This document shows positions 20,901 through 29,790 of a DNA stretch of 64,000 bases, piece after piece. The stretch's first letter is position 1. Every line of letters starts with the position of its first letter. The notes under the pieces were generated by a model. It did not search any database, had not been told where the DNA came from, and saw nothing but the letters and a program-made list of their open reading frames with translations. The DNA comes from Glandiceps talaboti (taxonomy: Eukaryota; Hemichordata; Enteropneusta; Spengelidae), in contig NC_135561.1 in assembly GCF_964340395.1 (NCBI RefSeq), positions 5,436,518 to 5,500,517 of the forward strand, given 5' to 3'. The position numbers and the translations under genes are program-made.

Positions 20901-22609
20901 AAAGACGTAATATGTTGCTGTCATGGGTTATGTAACTATTTATTTTATGTTGATCCTTCTATTTTTCAGAATCAAATGCAGCAAGAATACACATTTTTTA
21001 ACCAAGCACTACAAGAAGAGAGATATAGATATGAGGTGAGTAACCCACGGTACAAAAATGTATGATATGGCTTAAAAAAAGAAGAAGAATTGTTTCTGGT
21101 CAGTATGCGCATCACTTAAATACCCTCGCATCGATCTCTTTTTTTTTCGTGTTTGTCCAGCCCATGCAGTCTGCAGATCCATGGGGAAACACAAAAATAA
21201 CCCTCCCTACTTCAGTGAAGACAACTGCAGAGCCAATCATGAACAAGCATACACACTTGTTCTAAAGTACTAAATAAAAAGAACAGTTACTGCCATAAAT
21301 ACATGTAGTAGATTGAGTGACTTGTTTGTTGAGAATAAACGCAACAAAAAAAATGCATCATCACACCACTTTAGACGAAAATGTCCCGACCATAAACAAT
21401 TATTTTCTTCTTCTTTTTTGGCCAATCAGAACTCAATGATTTACCATACCTAAGGTGCCATCACCAAGTTATTTTCTAACACAGGGTTGTTTTGTTTGAC
21501 AGAGGTTGGAGGAGCAACTTAATGACTTAACTGAACTTCATCAAAATGAGATGATGAACTTAAAACAAGAATTAGCCAGTATGGAAGAAAAGGTGGAATA
21601 TCAATCAGATGAAAGAGCAAGAGACATCCAGGATGCCTTGGAACAGTGCCAAACAAGGGTAAATAGTGGTATTAGTGTTGTGCACACACTTCATGTCCCC
21701 CAGCATGCATATTCTCTCCCTCTCACTCTCTCTCACTCTTTCTCTCTATTTAATGTCTTCAGGAATTATTATAGTTCATGTCTTGTAAAGTGGTCTAGTC
21801 TTGTAAATGCAATATGCAAATACAATGGCTATATATTGAACCCCATGTTACTACATTATGGCATTCAAACTAAAGTAATGAATGTGAGTTGTGTATACTG
21901 ATGTGTAATATATTGTGTTGTGTTGTATGACAGATATCCAAGATGGAACTAGCACAACAGCAGCAACAAGTCATTACACTTGAAGGTTATGAAAATGCCA
22001 ATGCGAGGGCTCTACTCACCAAGTTAATTAACGTGATCCTAGCAGTACTAGCAGTTATCTTAGTCTTTGTTTCAACAGTTGCAAATCTTATTACACCATT
22101 TATGAAAACAAGGTAAGTTAAAGGTCAAATTCTTGGTAACTAGATCAAAAGGTCAAGTTCACATTTACTAGGTCAAATCCATAGTTACTGGGTTGAAAGT
22201 TAATTAACACATTTTGTGGGTCAAAATCACATTTACTGGGTCAGTTTCTCAGTTATTAGATCAAAGGTCAGTAGTTACTGGGTCAAATCCTCAAACACCA
22301 GGTCGAAGGTCAGCCCTCATAGTTACTGGGTGAAATTTACATAATTCAGCAGTGTCCTTCTTCAGAAAGATTCTTTAGTGTGGGCCACTTAAGTCAGTAA
22401 TTATTTTACTCAAATTCAGTAACTGACATTTGATGCATCCTATCATTTTCTGTAATATTCTTTCTCATTTTATCTATTGCAGGGTCCGAGTCATTTGTAC
22501 GGTAATAATCTCAATAGTTATAGCAATTTTTGTGAAAAATTGGTCATCGATAGAAAGTACAATACAGTCAATTTACCAAAACTATGGACACCTCTTACCC
22601 ACATTATGA
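5038..22609 (+). CDS. TMCC1: TMCC-family protein (transmembrane and coiled-coil domain), 13 coding exons, 5' end missing
   Basis: Coding exons: 5038-5224, 7210-7414, 9249-9426, 9672-9894, 11199-11243, 12354-12419, 14311-14390, 15346-15394, 20319-20517, 20970-21035, 21503-21658, 21934-22112, 22483-22609. All introns are GT-AG and all phases join, giving 585 residues from the first full codon to TGA. In order: a low-complexity Ser/Arg-rich N-terminus (to about 130), a first coiled coil (about 155-255), the conserved segment with [10 protein letters not shown] and NKFGSADNI (about 300-325), an acidic Ser/Thr linker, a second coiled coil (about 385-505, [16 protein letters not shown]), and two transmembrane segments (about 517-535 and 547-561). 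The C-terminal half closely matches vertebrate TMCC1. Known family role: ER-membrane proteins; TMCC1 has been linked to rough-ER organisation and to ER-endosome contacts during endosome fission. Invertebrates usually have one gene for TMCC1/2/3, so the paralogue number in the symbol is nominal. The exon with the true start codon was not found. Confidence 0.95.
5225..7209 (+). other. TMCC intron; contains a 75-bp foldback
   Basis: No exon is recognised in these 2 kb. The one structured item is the inverted repeat at 6177-6251. Confidence 0.7.
6177..6251. repeat. Inverted repeat
   Basis: An outer arm TTGTTGACT pairs with AGTCAACAA, and an inner arm TTCTACA-N-CAGTAT pairs with ATACTG-TAGAA across a short AACAATAAC loop. 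It would make an imperfect hairpin of about 70 nt. Confidence 0.65.
7210..7414 (+). CDS. TMCC1: TMCC exon B
   Basis: Acceptor TTGACAG, donor GTGAGG. It encodes a Ser/Arg/Gly-rich disordered stretch (residues 62-130), including [20 protein letters not shown]. It begins at the third base of a spliced Met codon and ends in phase 0. An alternative shorter isoform could start at that Met if a 5' exon ended in AT, but nothing here shows it. Confidence 0.88.
7415..9248 (+). other. TMCC intron with two long G tracts
   Basis: Non-coding. The G tracts at 7651-7667 and 7718-7738 are listed separately; I see nothing else of note. Confidence 0.7.
7651..7738 (+). repeat. Two poly-G tracts
   Basis: G6-A-G10 at 7651-7667, and an uninterrupted run of 21 G at 7718-7738. 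Both are on the sense strand of the TMCC transcript and could fold as G-quadruplexes. Homopolymer length may be imprecise in the assembly. Confidence 0.9.
9249..9426 (+). CDS. TMCC1: TMCC exon C (start of first coiled coil)
   Basis: Acceptor TTTCATTTCAG, donor GTGAGC. It encodes [20 protein letters not shown] and [17 protein letters not shown], matching the family consensus at the start of the first coiled coil. Phase 0 in, phase 1 out. Confidence 0.97.
9672..9894 (+). CDS. TMCC1: TMCC exon D (first coiled coil)
   Basis: Acceptor TTTTCTTTCAG, donor GTAAGG. It encodes [29 protein letters not shown] and [17 protein letters not shown], then MHQGLK, all hallmarks of TMCC proteins. Phase 1 in, phase 2 out. 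Confidence 0.98.
9937..10296. mobile_element. ~360-bp palindromic MITE-like element with TTAA at both ends
   Basis: The left end TTAA-AGTGACCATATGGATGAG is repeated inverted at the right end, CTCATCCATATGACCACT-TTAA. The complementarity runs inward for about 90 bp (left near ACTTGAGAAATCA, right near TGATTTCTCAAGT). There is no open frame. TTAA flanks suit a piggyBac-type target duplication, though TTAA is itself palindromic and so is not proof. It lies in the intron after TMCC exon D. Confidence 0.85.
10480..10625 (+). repeat. SINE-like dispersed repeat, copy 1
   Basis: It shares an ordered string of blocks with copies near 30250, 45465 and 60068: CCTAAACAAAAGA, AATCTTTATGG, ATCACACTAAT and CCTGGGATTCAAACACTGGGG. 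The last block resembles a tRNA-type B box. Diverged relative to the other copies. Confidence 0.6.
11199..11243 (+). CDS. TMCC1: TMCC exon E, 45-nt microexon
   Basis: Acceptor TCTTCGCAG, donor GTAAGT. It encodes [14 protein letters not shown], corresponding to the glycine-rich GVGAN/GISGF segment after MHQGLK in relatives. Phase 2 in and 2 out. Confidence 0.93.
11608..11946. repeat. Compound microsatellite (CA)n-(CATA/CATG)n-(CA)n
   Basis: Tetranucleotide CATA with CATG interruptions, flanked on both sides by long CA runs. All six overlapping open frames here are repeat translation only. Confidence 0.97.
12354..12419 (+). CDS. TMCC1: TMCC exon F, 66 nt
   Basis: Acceptor TCTTTTCACAG, donor GTAAGC. 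It encodes [20 protein letters not shown], matching the second glycine-rich repeat of the family. Phase 2 in and 2 out; together with exon E it forms a symmetric cassette that could be skipped without a frameshift. Confidence 0.93.
12440..13080. repeat. Degenerate tandem array, ~90-bp period
   Basis: Blocks such as TATACACATTTCACA, CTACAGGCCGGCCA and GTAGTAAACC recur in the same order about six times with heavy divergence, right after TMCC exon F. The short open frames here carry no recognisable protein. Confidence 0.5.
13256..13400. repeat. Diverged ~80-bp tandem duplication
   Basis: GTGCCCTC followed by GTTAGGATGAAATTATGGC, CAAAATCGGAT and ATATTCCAG recurs about 80 bp later as GTGCCCTC, CAGGTTGAAATTATGCC, CAAAATCAGAT and ATATCCAG. 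Confidence 0.6.
14311..14390 (+). CDS. TMCC1: TMCC exon G (VVSKPKEFA / NKFGSADNI core)
   Basis: Acceptor TTTGTTTACAG, donor GTAAGT. It encodes [20 protein letters not shown], among the most conserved stretches of the family. Phase 2 in, phase 1 out. Confidence 0.98.
14391..15345 (+). promoter_or_regulatory. TMCC intron with an X-box-like RFX site (14804-14817)
   Basis: GTTGCCATAGTAAC fits the RFX X-box consensus (RYYNYY, spacer, RRNRAC). It is an isolated match in an intron, so function is unproven. The rest of the intron is featureless. Confidence 0.25.
15346..15394 (+). CDS. TMCC1: TMCC exon H, 49-nt microexon with tandem NAGNAG acceptor
   Basis: The acceptor is CAGAAG, so splicing after the first AG (exon from 15346) gives Lys-Asp-Thr and after the second (from 15349) gives Asn-Thr, both in frame. 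The first choice gives SMKD, closest to the vertebrate LKD at this point. It encodes an acidic linker ([15 protein letters not shown]). Donor GTAGGT, phase 1 in, phase 2 out. Confidence 0.88.
15505..15900. repeat. Degenerate ~50-bp minisatellite carrying ATTGG and CATGTG motifs
   Basis: TCATTGGTTGCTTGCAGTCA and variants recur at about 15506, 15542, 15579, 15617 and 15658. Decayed GTCATGTGAYA units follow to about 15900. Each unit has an inverted CCAAT box and most have an E-box-like CATGTG. Confidence 0.75.
18120..18510. repeat. Diverged tandem duplication, ~190-bp unit
   Basis: The order AAATTTCAT, TTGTACC, TATGTTTTTGG, GTA-GACA or GTACAACA, CCTGTGATACTGCAAA is found twice, about 190 bp apart. 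The copies are old and heavily diverged. Confidence 0.4.
18942..18976. repeat. AT/TATA microsatellite
   Basis: An alternating AT run interrupted by TG and CTAG. Confidence 0.9.
19267..19392. repeat. (CAGA)n-(CATA)n microsatellite
   Basis: CAGA tetranucleotides change to CATA tetranucleotides, then one CAGACATA. The open frames on either strand are repeat translation. Confidence 0.97.
19545..19577 (+). ncRNA. Hammerhead-ribozyme-like motif (probable retroelement remnant)
   Basis: CTGAAGA (fits the hammerhead core CUGANGA) is followed by one extra A and a perfect 6-bp hairpin, GACCTC-ACACA-GAGGTC. Then comes AAAACGTT, where the catalytic core would require GAAAC. Motifs of this type with GAAACGTTGG-TAATAAAG occur in ends of retroelements, notably Penelope-like ones (recalled family knowledge). 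The G-to-A change, the extra A and the lack of a clear stem I or III make this copy probably inactive. Confidence 0.35.
20319..20517 (+). CDS. TMCC1: TMCC exon I (linker and start of second coiled coil)
   Basis: Acceptor CTTATAG, donor GTATGC. It encodes a Ser/Thr-rich stretch with [13 protein letters not shown], as in vertebrate TMCC, then [20 protein letters not shown]. Phase 2 in, phase 0 out. The preceding intron is 4.9 kb. Confidence 0.93.
20970..21035 (+). CDS. TMCC1: TMCC exon J, 66 nt
   Basis: Acceptor ATTTTTCAG, donor GTGAGT. It encodes [20 protein letters not shown], matching the LQEERYRYE block. Phase 0 in and out. Confidence 0.95.
21503..21658 (+). CDS. TMCC1: TMCC exon K (second coiled coil)
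   Basis: Acceptor TTTGACAG, donor GTAAAT. It encodes 52 residues including [29 protein letters not shown] and [14 protein letters not shown], almost residue-for-residue like human TMCC1. Phase 0 in and out. Confidence 0.99.
21934..22112 (+). CDS. TMCC1: TMCC exon L (first transmembrane segment)
   Basis: Acceptor GTATGACAG, donor GTAAGT. It encodes [12 protein letters not shown], then the hydrophobic [20 protein letters not shown] and TPFMKT. This is the diagnostic first membrane span of the family. Phase 0 in, phase 2 out. Confidence 0.99.
22113..22482 (+). repeat. Last TMCC intron, filled by GGGTCA/AGGTCA-type short repeats
   Basis: Units such as ATTTACTGGGTCAAA and AGTTACTGGGTCAAATCC recur irregularly about every 25-30 bp from 22120 to 22335. 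It is a degenerate minisatellite and has no other content. Confidence 0.7.
22483..22609 (+). CDS. TMCC1: TMCC terminal exon (second transmembrane segment and stop)
   Basis: Acceptor CTATTGCAG. It encodes [20 protein letters not shown] and a short tail ending in LPTL, then TGA at 22607-22609. The hydrophobic span followed by KNW matches the end of vertebrate TMCC proteins. The longer open frame overlapping it (22477 on) is a different frame. Confidence 0.95.
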
Positions 22610-22694
22610 CAGGACTAAGCAAAGACTTTGCTCAATCAGGAGCATTTTCATTGGCTGAACTGAGTCTTTCTCTTAAGAGGGAAAGGGAACCATA

Positions 22695-22700
22695 AATAAA
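22695..22700 (+). terminator. TMCC1: Possible proximal poly(A) signal of TMCC
   Basis: AATAAA 86 bp after the stop codon. It is the first of several candidates in the 3' flank and a weak prediction. Confidence 0.3.
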
Positions 22701-23710
22701 ACTGTTGCAATATAAAGTGTGAAATCTGTGCCTGCTGGGAGGACGCCTTCTGAAGGTGAAGTGGAGGAAGGGATATGTCCTTGGAAGTGAAGTGAGAGCT
22801 GTTCTTGTGCTGGACACAACTTAATGTGTGGAAATTTGGTTTCCATGACGATAATGAACTGCTACAGGTGAACAGTTTTCACAAATGACACCTGGTGTTT
22901 GTTTGTTTGTTTGTAAAGCTTGGAGGATAAAATTTACAGAATTTGCAGTTGTACGCTGTCAAATGTATATTGTGTAATTTGGTACTGCATTTTTTTGTGG
23001 TAGCTTCAGTGTTTATAGAGAGAAAAAAAAGAAATTTAGCTGTAAAATTTGGACTGTAAATGTATTTTATTAAGGAGCTTTAGTGTCTGTGTATTTATAA
23101 ATTGCTATTATGGATAATTCCACCATCATTCCATTACTATCCTGGTTTTTATCTCTGGACCAATCGGCCGTTATACATACATCAAATGTATTTCTTAAAA
23201 TTAGACGCACGTGAAATGGTTAATTAATTGTCAATTCAAAGGGAATGATTTTTTTTATCATCATATCAACTGTTTTTGGGTATGTATAGTCACAAATTTT
23301 TCTTGAGTACAAGTCCAGCTGTTAAACATACCATATGATTTGAAATCTTGTTATTATATTTCCACTTCAATTCTGAATTCACATCAAGTTATTTGAGCCT
23401 TTTGCCACGCTTTTCAGTAACAAAGAAATGCATACAGTGTATTGTATTGTTTTCTAAGACTATTAGTGCTTGTCTTGCCATAGACTGTATGATATATCGT
23501 GTTGCACCGCCCTCTCTGGCCTGTTCTATCTATGAATATGAATAGGGTTGACTGATGTGTGAGGGCGCTCTGTTATGGTGGTGTACCTTACAGCCTAGTC
23601 TTGCCACATTTGACTTCTATTTTTCTTTCCGTGGAGATTTTTGTGATACAGTGTACCAACAAATGTTTTGATTTGTTATAAACAAAAATTACCATGTATG
23701 TATTCAGCTG

Positions 23711-23776
23711 AGCCAATAGAATCAAGGCTTATATGTCTCTTCCATTTGTATTTTCATACAAGCCTTGTGATTGGCT
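23711..23776. repeat. Foldback with CCAAT boxes at its ends
   Basis: AGCCAATAGAATCAAGGCTT at the left pairs with AAGCCTTGTGATTGGCT at the right, around a ~27-bp loop. Similar AGCCAATCAG / ATTGGCTGA pairs lie near 25990-26065 and 26225, so this may be one small family. Confidence 0.6.
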
Positions 23777-24602
23777 AGTTTAAAATGTCTAAGGCATTTA
23801 GCATCAATGATAGGTCTTATTTCATTCTTTATTCATAGGCAATACTCAAAGTGCTCTCCCAGTTGACAAGTGATATTTCACAGTGTTATGCCAAGACCTA
23901 GTAACCGTTTTGTTGAACACAGAGGGGAAACTAGGGTAAAATTTCCCTCCTTTGGAATACAGGTGAACATAACACAAAACTTTATGGAAAGTAGATTGTA
24001 ACTATTACCAGTTTCAACAGATACTTACATGTACATAATGCAAATCACAATTCAGCAACTCTGTCTATAAAGTGAATATTCAGAAACATTTTTAACCAGA
24101 TCAATGGACTGAGACACAACCCTGGAAAATAATTCAAAACCTCATGAAAAAATCTTGAAATTAGAGTAACTTTAAAACAAACACACAAACATGTGACCTT
24201 ACCAGCTGTAACTCTTCAGGCTGGATGGAACAGTGTTGATAAACACAGACTACCCTTTTGTGCAACTCCAGTTACCCCTACAGTCATGTGTTCTCCAAAT
24301 GAAGAATTTACAGAAACATTGACAAGTTCGTTGTACAGTAGGTCTTCACTAAGTTGAAGTGATTGGGTTCATATAGAAAGTACAAGTTAATTAAATTTCA
24401 TTTTCAACATATTTTGGACGTGCTATTTGACATTATTCAAATATTTTGTCAATGAAGAGTTCATTGCAGTGAGACTACATCACAGTGAAATTCATCAAGT
24501 CCATCCAAGGATATTGTACTGTATAAGAGTGAAGATTGGAGTATTTGCTCTGTCATGTAGACACAATTCAGCAGCTTGACTACAAAGAAAGAAACCAAAA
24601 CC

Positions 24603-24945
24603 TTTAGATTATCTTTGATAGATTATCTTTAATCTTAGATTATCTTTGTTAGATTATCTTTGATAGATTATCTTAGATTATCTTTGGTAGATTAACTTTG
24701 ATAGATTATCTTTAATCTTAGATTATCTTTGATAGATTATCTTTAATCTTAGATTATCTTTGATAGATTATCTTAGATTATCTTTGGTAGATTAACTTTG
24801 ATAGATTATCTTTGATAGATTATCTTTGATAGATTATCTTTAATCTTAGATTATCTTTGATAGATTATCTTAGATTATCTTTGATAGATTATCTTTAATC
24901 TTAGATTATCTTTGATAGATTATCTTTGTTAGATTGTCTTTGTTG
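24603..24945. repeat. AGATTATCTTTGAT minisatellite (GATA-site array)
   Basis: Units of 14-30 bp built from AGATTATCTT, TGATAGATTATC and TTAATCTT are repeated in tandem. Well over a dozen TTATCT (reverse AGATAA) motifs occur within 340 bp. Variants with AACTTTG and TTGTTAG recur as a block, showing higher-order duplication. Confidence 0.95.
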
Positions 24946-27189
24946 ATTGGAGCCTATGATAGCTTTATTACATATCCGATGTCAAGCATACATCATTGCA
25001 TCAGACATTAACATTCACCCTTTAGGTGATATGAACAGAGTTACAAACTGAGATCTTTACTTGCTCTGGTGTAAGTATCACATCAGAGAAGGTATCGGTC
25101 ATGTAACAGCTCATGTTTACATCAAGTAAAATACTAAAAGCTATTGATAACGTAAAGTATGTTGGCTACAATCAACAATATGTATTACATGGTGTCTAAT
25201 TTATGTAAGTTGGCCTGAATTGTGTTTAAATCTACAAAGCCAATGCTACACTCTAATTATCGACACTAGGAAATAAACAACCAATCCCATGATGAAATCA
25301 CTCACATTCTGTGCTTAAATCTTACTCTCTCTTTTTTGTGTGTAAAATAGTGGGGAAAAATGTGGCTTTTAAAGAAATGTAAGTATTTTATATTTTGTAC
25401 GTAATGGTGACGTCATCATTTACATTTTTGCTGTGTTTGCTTTCTGATCAATTTCTATCAGTATTCTATTTTGTTATGATATTTGTTTTGTCTCTCGGGG
25501 TCAAATTTGGTGTGCTGGGGGGGGGGGGGTGCGTCGGAGGCTGTGCCAAGTACATCTCCAGGTGATATAAGCCATATGATGGCAAGTGATGTGTCAACTT
25601 CAAAGTTCATTGGTTTAAAAAAAGTCACATGACCACCTAGCAAAGCTTTTCTTAAGGAGGGTGAAGGACTATAAATAATGTCTTTCTTCAACCCATTTCT
25701 CGTTTAAGAGACAATTAAAATAAAAAGTCAAGGTCTTTATATAGATATTTATATAGACATTTTGACCACTTGCCAATTCAGACCATTATTAAATGAATTG
25801 ACACTCACTAGAAGGTGTTCGATCTTTTACTTTTAGTGAATCGCTGTAATTTTCTGGCCTCACAATCATTCATAGGTAGATACAAAATAATTCAAATTTG
25901 TAATGTAAAGTTATAAATTATGGTAGGTTCCTTAAATACGAGTAAAACATAATATGATTGGTACATTCATGATTACTTCATAATTGATACGGGTTCAGTA
26001 GCCAATCAGAGAGCATGTGTTACATACTGCAATGTTAATAAGTTGTATGCTTATTGGCTGATAGCTTAGGGTCATAAGTTCATTAACTTTACAAGAGTTG
26101 TACATCTTGCAACATTTGGTGATAGTTAAAATCACACTTTTGCCTATTGACCAGCATGTAACAGATGTTAATTAAAGAAATTTGTGAGACGCCAAGGGGC
26201 TGATGATTAACTGCATTTTGTTATCAGCCAATCAGAACACATTATGATAATGTGAATTAATTCATAATGCATGCATGTTGCTTTTAATGAAATGAAATGG
26301 AGTTACATACATAAATTCACTTTTTAAAAATACTGAATAATTGGTGATATTTTTTTTGTAATTTTGGTCATATTTGAGTCAACAAACTTTGTACATATTG
26401 TTTTCAATTGTTGGAATTTTTTCCATCCAAGAAAATGTTTATTTCCCCTCATTATTATTGAGTTTACTGAAAAAGAGAAATTATTACTTATTTTTGTCCA
26501 AGACTCATGACAACTTGTCTAAATGTTTGAGAAAAATGGAACATTTACGTTGATAAAAGTATATTGCATGTTTGTTTTACTAGTGGTGCAATTTTTTCCC
26601 TTACTGAATTTGTAGCATACTCAGACAATTCCAAGTTATTTTGAAAGTTGTACAAAAAAGTTCTTGTCACCCTGACCTGAAAAAGTAAATTATAATGCTG
26701 CTGAAATAACTTAGATTTGTTTTTTTAGGTCTCTGTCTTGTATTTCATCATTTTCATTCCAATGGCCATTTCGAAAAAAAGAGAATGAAAAAATTCAGCA
26801 TTTAGACCGAACAATTTTGTCTTTACAAATGAAATGTCATTATAACATTAAGCTTTGATTTGCTGTCCAGCTCAACCGCTTTATGACTTTGACCGTTGCC
26901 ACATCATCTGTGTCCATACCAGTGGCAGCCATATCAGAAGTGGCAGCCATTTTTGCAGAGGTCAAGTCAGGTCATGGTAGCCATTTTGGAAATATGTCAA
27001 TTCTTTGTAGTATTCTTTATTGTTGTAAATGTTATTTCAATCCAATTTTGAATGAGGTAAACTTATGTGAGGTAATTAACATTGACATTGTGTGTTAGGT
27101 TTCACATATTGTATGACCTAGTTTTCCCAGTTCTCACAACCTGTGACTTGACAAGTATCTCACAGGATCCAGATCTCATACGCAATAAA

Positions 27190-27395
27190 TCCCCAGTTCT
27201 CACTATCAGTGAGATCTCACTCATTGTGAGACTTTGATTTTCAGTTCTCGCAATCAATGAGATCTCACTCATTGTGAGACTTTGATTTTCAGTTCTCACT
27301 ATCAATGAGATCTCACTCATTGTGAGACTTTGATTCCCAGTTCTCACTATCAATGAGATCTCACTCATTGTGAGACTTTGATTCCCAGTTCTCAC
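27190..27395. repeat. 48-bp palindromic minisatellite, about four units
   Basis: Each unit reads CAGTTCTCACTATCAATGAG, then ATCTCACTCATTGTGAGA, then CTTTGATT. It includes the palindrome GAGATCTC and an inverted TCTCA/TGAGA pair. Because 48 is divisible by three, the repeat makes an artificial repetitive open frame on the - strand (27102-27422). Confidence 0.92.
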
Positions 27396-27659
27396 AATCT
27401 TTGCAAGTTTGAGATCTTGCATATAGCAGAGACCTCCCCTGCTCAGTATAACAAATTCTCAACAGATGAACAGCTCTACAGGACAATAAGTTGTCCAGAA
27501 ACATTTGTAACAACAAATACAGTCAACCTTTATGTGTTGTTACCATGACAGCATTTTGGCATGTCCTACTAATAGTATGCAGACTGTGAAAACCAACATC
27601 AACTGTGTTAGTTGAGAACTGCATTTAAAATGCTTCTGTAGGAAGCAGAGACTATTTCA

Positions 27660-27665
27660 AATAAA
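27660..27665 (+). terminator. TMCC1: Possible distal poly(A) signal of TMCC
   Basis: AATAAA followed within 40 bp by a GT-rich stretch (GTTGTGTTCGTTGTCTC). It would imply a ~5-kb 3' UTR. Confidence 0.2.
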
Positions 27666-27734
27666 AGTGCTGTTAAACAACAAAATGTTGTGTTCGTTGT
27701 CTCTGTTAAATAACTGTTCTGCTATTTGGTTAGT

Positions 27735-27798
27735 CTGTAAGGTACGCCGTGACGGGGCGCCCTCCGGTGAGGGCGAAACGTCAGGACGTATCTTACAG
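27735..27798 (+). ncRNA. GC-rich 64-nt structured hairpin, possibly hammerhead-derived
   Basis: An outer 12-bp stem (27735-27746 with 27787-27798, one G-T wobble) starts CTGTAAG and ends CTTACAG. Inside is TGACG/CGTCA, then a GGG/AAA internal loop, then a 7-bp stem CGCCCTC-CGGT-GAGGGCG. The GAAACGTC after the inner stem resembles the 3' core of hammerhead ribozymes, but the CUGANGA half reads GTGACGG. It is much more GC-rich than its surroundings. It can also be read as a palindromic transposon end; the identity is open. Confidence 0.4.
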
Positions 27799-28587
27799 TC
27801 TACTATCTTGTTTACAGTACTAGTAGTAGTAGTCATCCTGTTATATCTCACATTCCACATGTTGTATTCAGACTACACCATTAGTGCCGTAAACAGGCTG
27901 GTCTACCCTTGCCCAACCATTTCCTATTGATATACATTTGCATGTACACAGCAATCAGCCAGCCCTTGGCTAAAAATGTGCGAATCAAATACAACAGTGT
28001 ATTAATACCAGTTCTACATCATTTTCAATATTTCATCAGATGTAGCCAAAACCGTAATGCTCCTCTAGAACAATTTCATTGAAGGCAAGTTTTTATCTTG
28101 AAGATGACAAATTGATGAAAGTTCAAAAGTGCTGTGTTTGCAGATTAATATGTCCCCTGCGGTGAAGTGAAAGATATGTCTAATCCTGGCAGCCCTAAGC
28201 CTGATATACAGCTAGCCATTCTTGACTACATTTACTATATAGATGATATACCAAATACTATTAAAATGGCTGACATTCTGGCCCTGTGAGTTTTAACAGC
28301 ACCCCTAGTGGCCAAACTATACAATCTTTTGTCTTTCCAGTTTAGAATATGGTAGCTCTAATCAGTTTATTTACCCCAAATATAATGTCACATCACCTCA
28401 ACATGGGATGCTCTCTTGCAATGCTTCTTGTACAAATGTCTGCAAGGTATGTACAGTAGTATAAAGTCGGGCTACACTGAATGTCAATACAACAATATTG
28501 ACTGATTATTGCAAAGAGGACATTTGCCCTCAATAACTTCCCAGAACTTGTTTCATGTAATGTACACTGTACAAATAACTCCCACTC

Positions 28588-28610
28588 CCACCACCACCAC
28601 CACCACCACC
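28588..28610. repeat. (CCA)n microsatellite
   Basis: A short uninterrupted trinucleotide run. Confidence 0.95.
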
Positions 28611-29001
28611 ATTCTTGCAAGCCCAGAGTATAAGATTTCTGATGCAATGAAGAGATTCAGGGGTGTCACACAGGCAGATTTCAACTAACATCCCCTCCAC
28701 AGACACTTTTAGAGCTATGCTTTAATATTTTATGTTAGTGAAGCACTGTCAAGATTAAAACAGATACAAATGGATTTTAAATCTACCAGCTGTGTCAGAT
28801 AACATCAGTGGTGTCATCACATCTGAATATTAAATGAATAGACAGGATCAACCAATCACAAACAGGATAGATTTCATGATAGACTTGGATGTACAGCGTG
28901 GAGTTCAACAATCACTGTGTGAAATCATAATGTAATCTTAGATTTGAATACAAAACCATCAACAGTCTATGGGTTTATAGAATTGAAATTGACAGTCATT
29001 T

Positions 29002-29006
29002 ACACA

Positions 29007-29041
<35 letters not shown>
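29002..29041. repeat. (CA)n microsatellite
   Basis: A CA dinucleotide run directly beside the foldback element that begins at 29071. Confidence 0.95.
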
Positions 29042-29043
<2 letters not shown>

Positions 29044-29070
29044 CCTCCATACATACAGACAGATTTTCCT

Positions 29071-29260
29071 AATCTGATTAAAATCTGATGTGGTTAAAGC
29101 AGCTAAATGCTTTACTTACCTCTATTTCCATCGGTTTTTGACGCTTGTTTTTGTGGGAAGGTGGCGATCACTCGGAACAAAAACAAACGACATAAAACGA
29201 TGGAAATAGAGGTAAATAAAGCATTTAGCCACTTTCACCACATCAGATTTTAATCAGATT
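29071..29260. mobile_element. 190-bp palindromic MITE-like element
   Basis: The left arm begins AATCTGATTAAAATCTGATG and is mirrored at the right end by CATCAGATTTTAATCAGATT. Complementarity extends inward through AAATGCTTTACTTACCTC / GAGGTAAATAAAGCATTT to about 80 bp per arm around a short centre. It has no coding capacity. It is a typical foldback element related to no gene in the window. Confidence 0.88.
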
Positions 29261-29790
29261 GAGATTGTCCATGCCTATAGCACTATTGAACCTTATCAAT
29301 TCAGTTGTGCTAAAAACACACACCAGTTTTTACCAGTTGAAATTAGCTAACACAAAGGATCAACTTTAGAATCAGCCACTCTAAACATTCATTTCTCATA
29401 ATTCAACAGTACAAAAATCTCTTTCAGACCAACATCCTCCATAAAAATGACAACCACGTCACTTTGTACAAAAACTTTAATGACCCCTTTGAAGACCATT
29501 ACAAAAAACTTTACATAACTTTGATTGATAGCTTGGGAAATAATATAAAATAAAATAATTGCTAAACTTACAGAATGTTGTGTTCGACAAGTAAAAGATA
29601 TGGCATTCTTGTTAAATTTACACAATGTAATGTCAAATATAACTCATTACTATATGAATACTGTGGAATAATTTGATTTCTTTTCTTTCTTTTTCACTGA
29701 AATAAAAATCTCATTAAAATAATTTTCACTAAAATTAAGTGTGTCACTTCTGAAACCATAAAAAAATTAAACATAAAAACAGACTGTTGC

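Noticed and set aside
27102-27422. 106-codon frame with 16-residue repeats on the - strand
   Set aside because: The repeat unit is 48 bp, so any frame without a stop stays open. There are no flanking splice sites or known domain.
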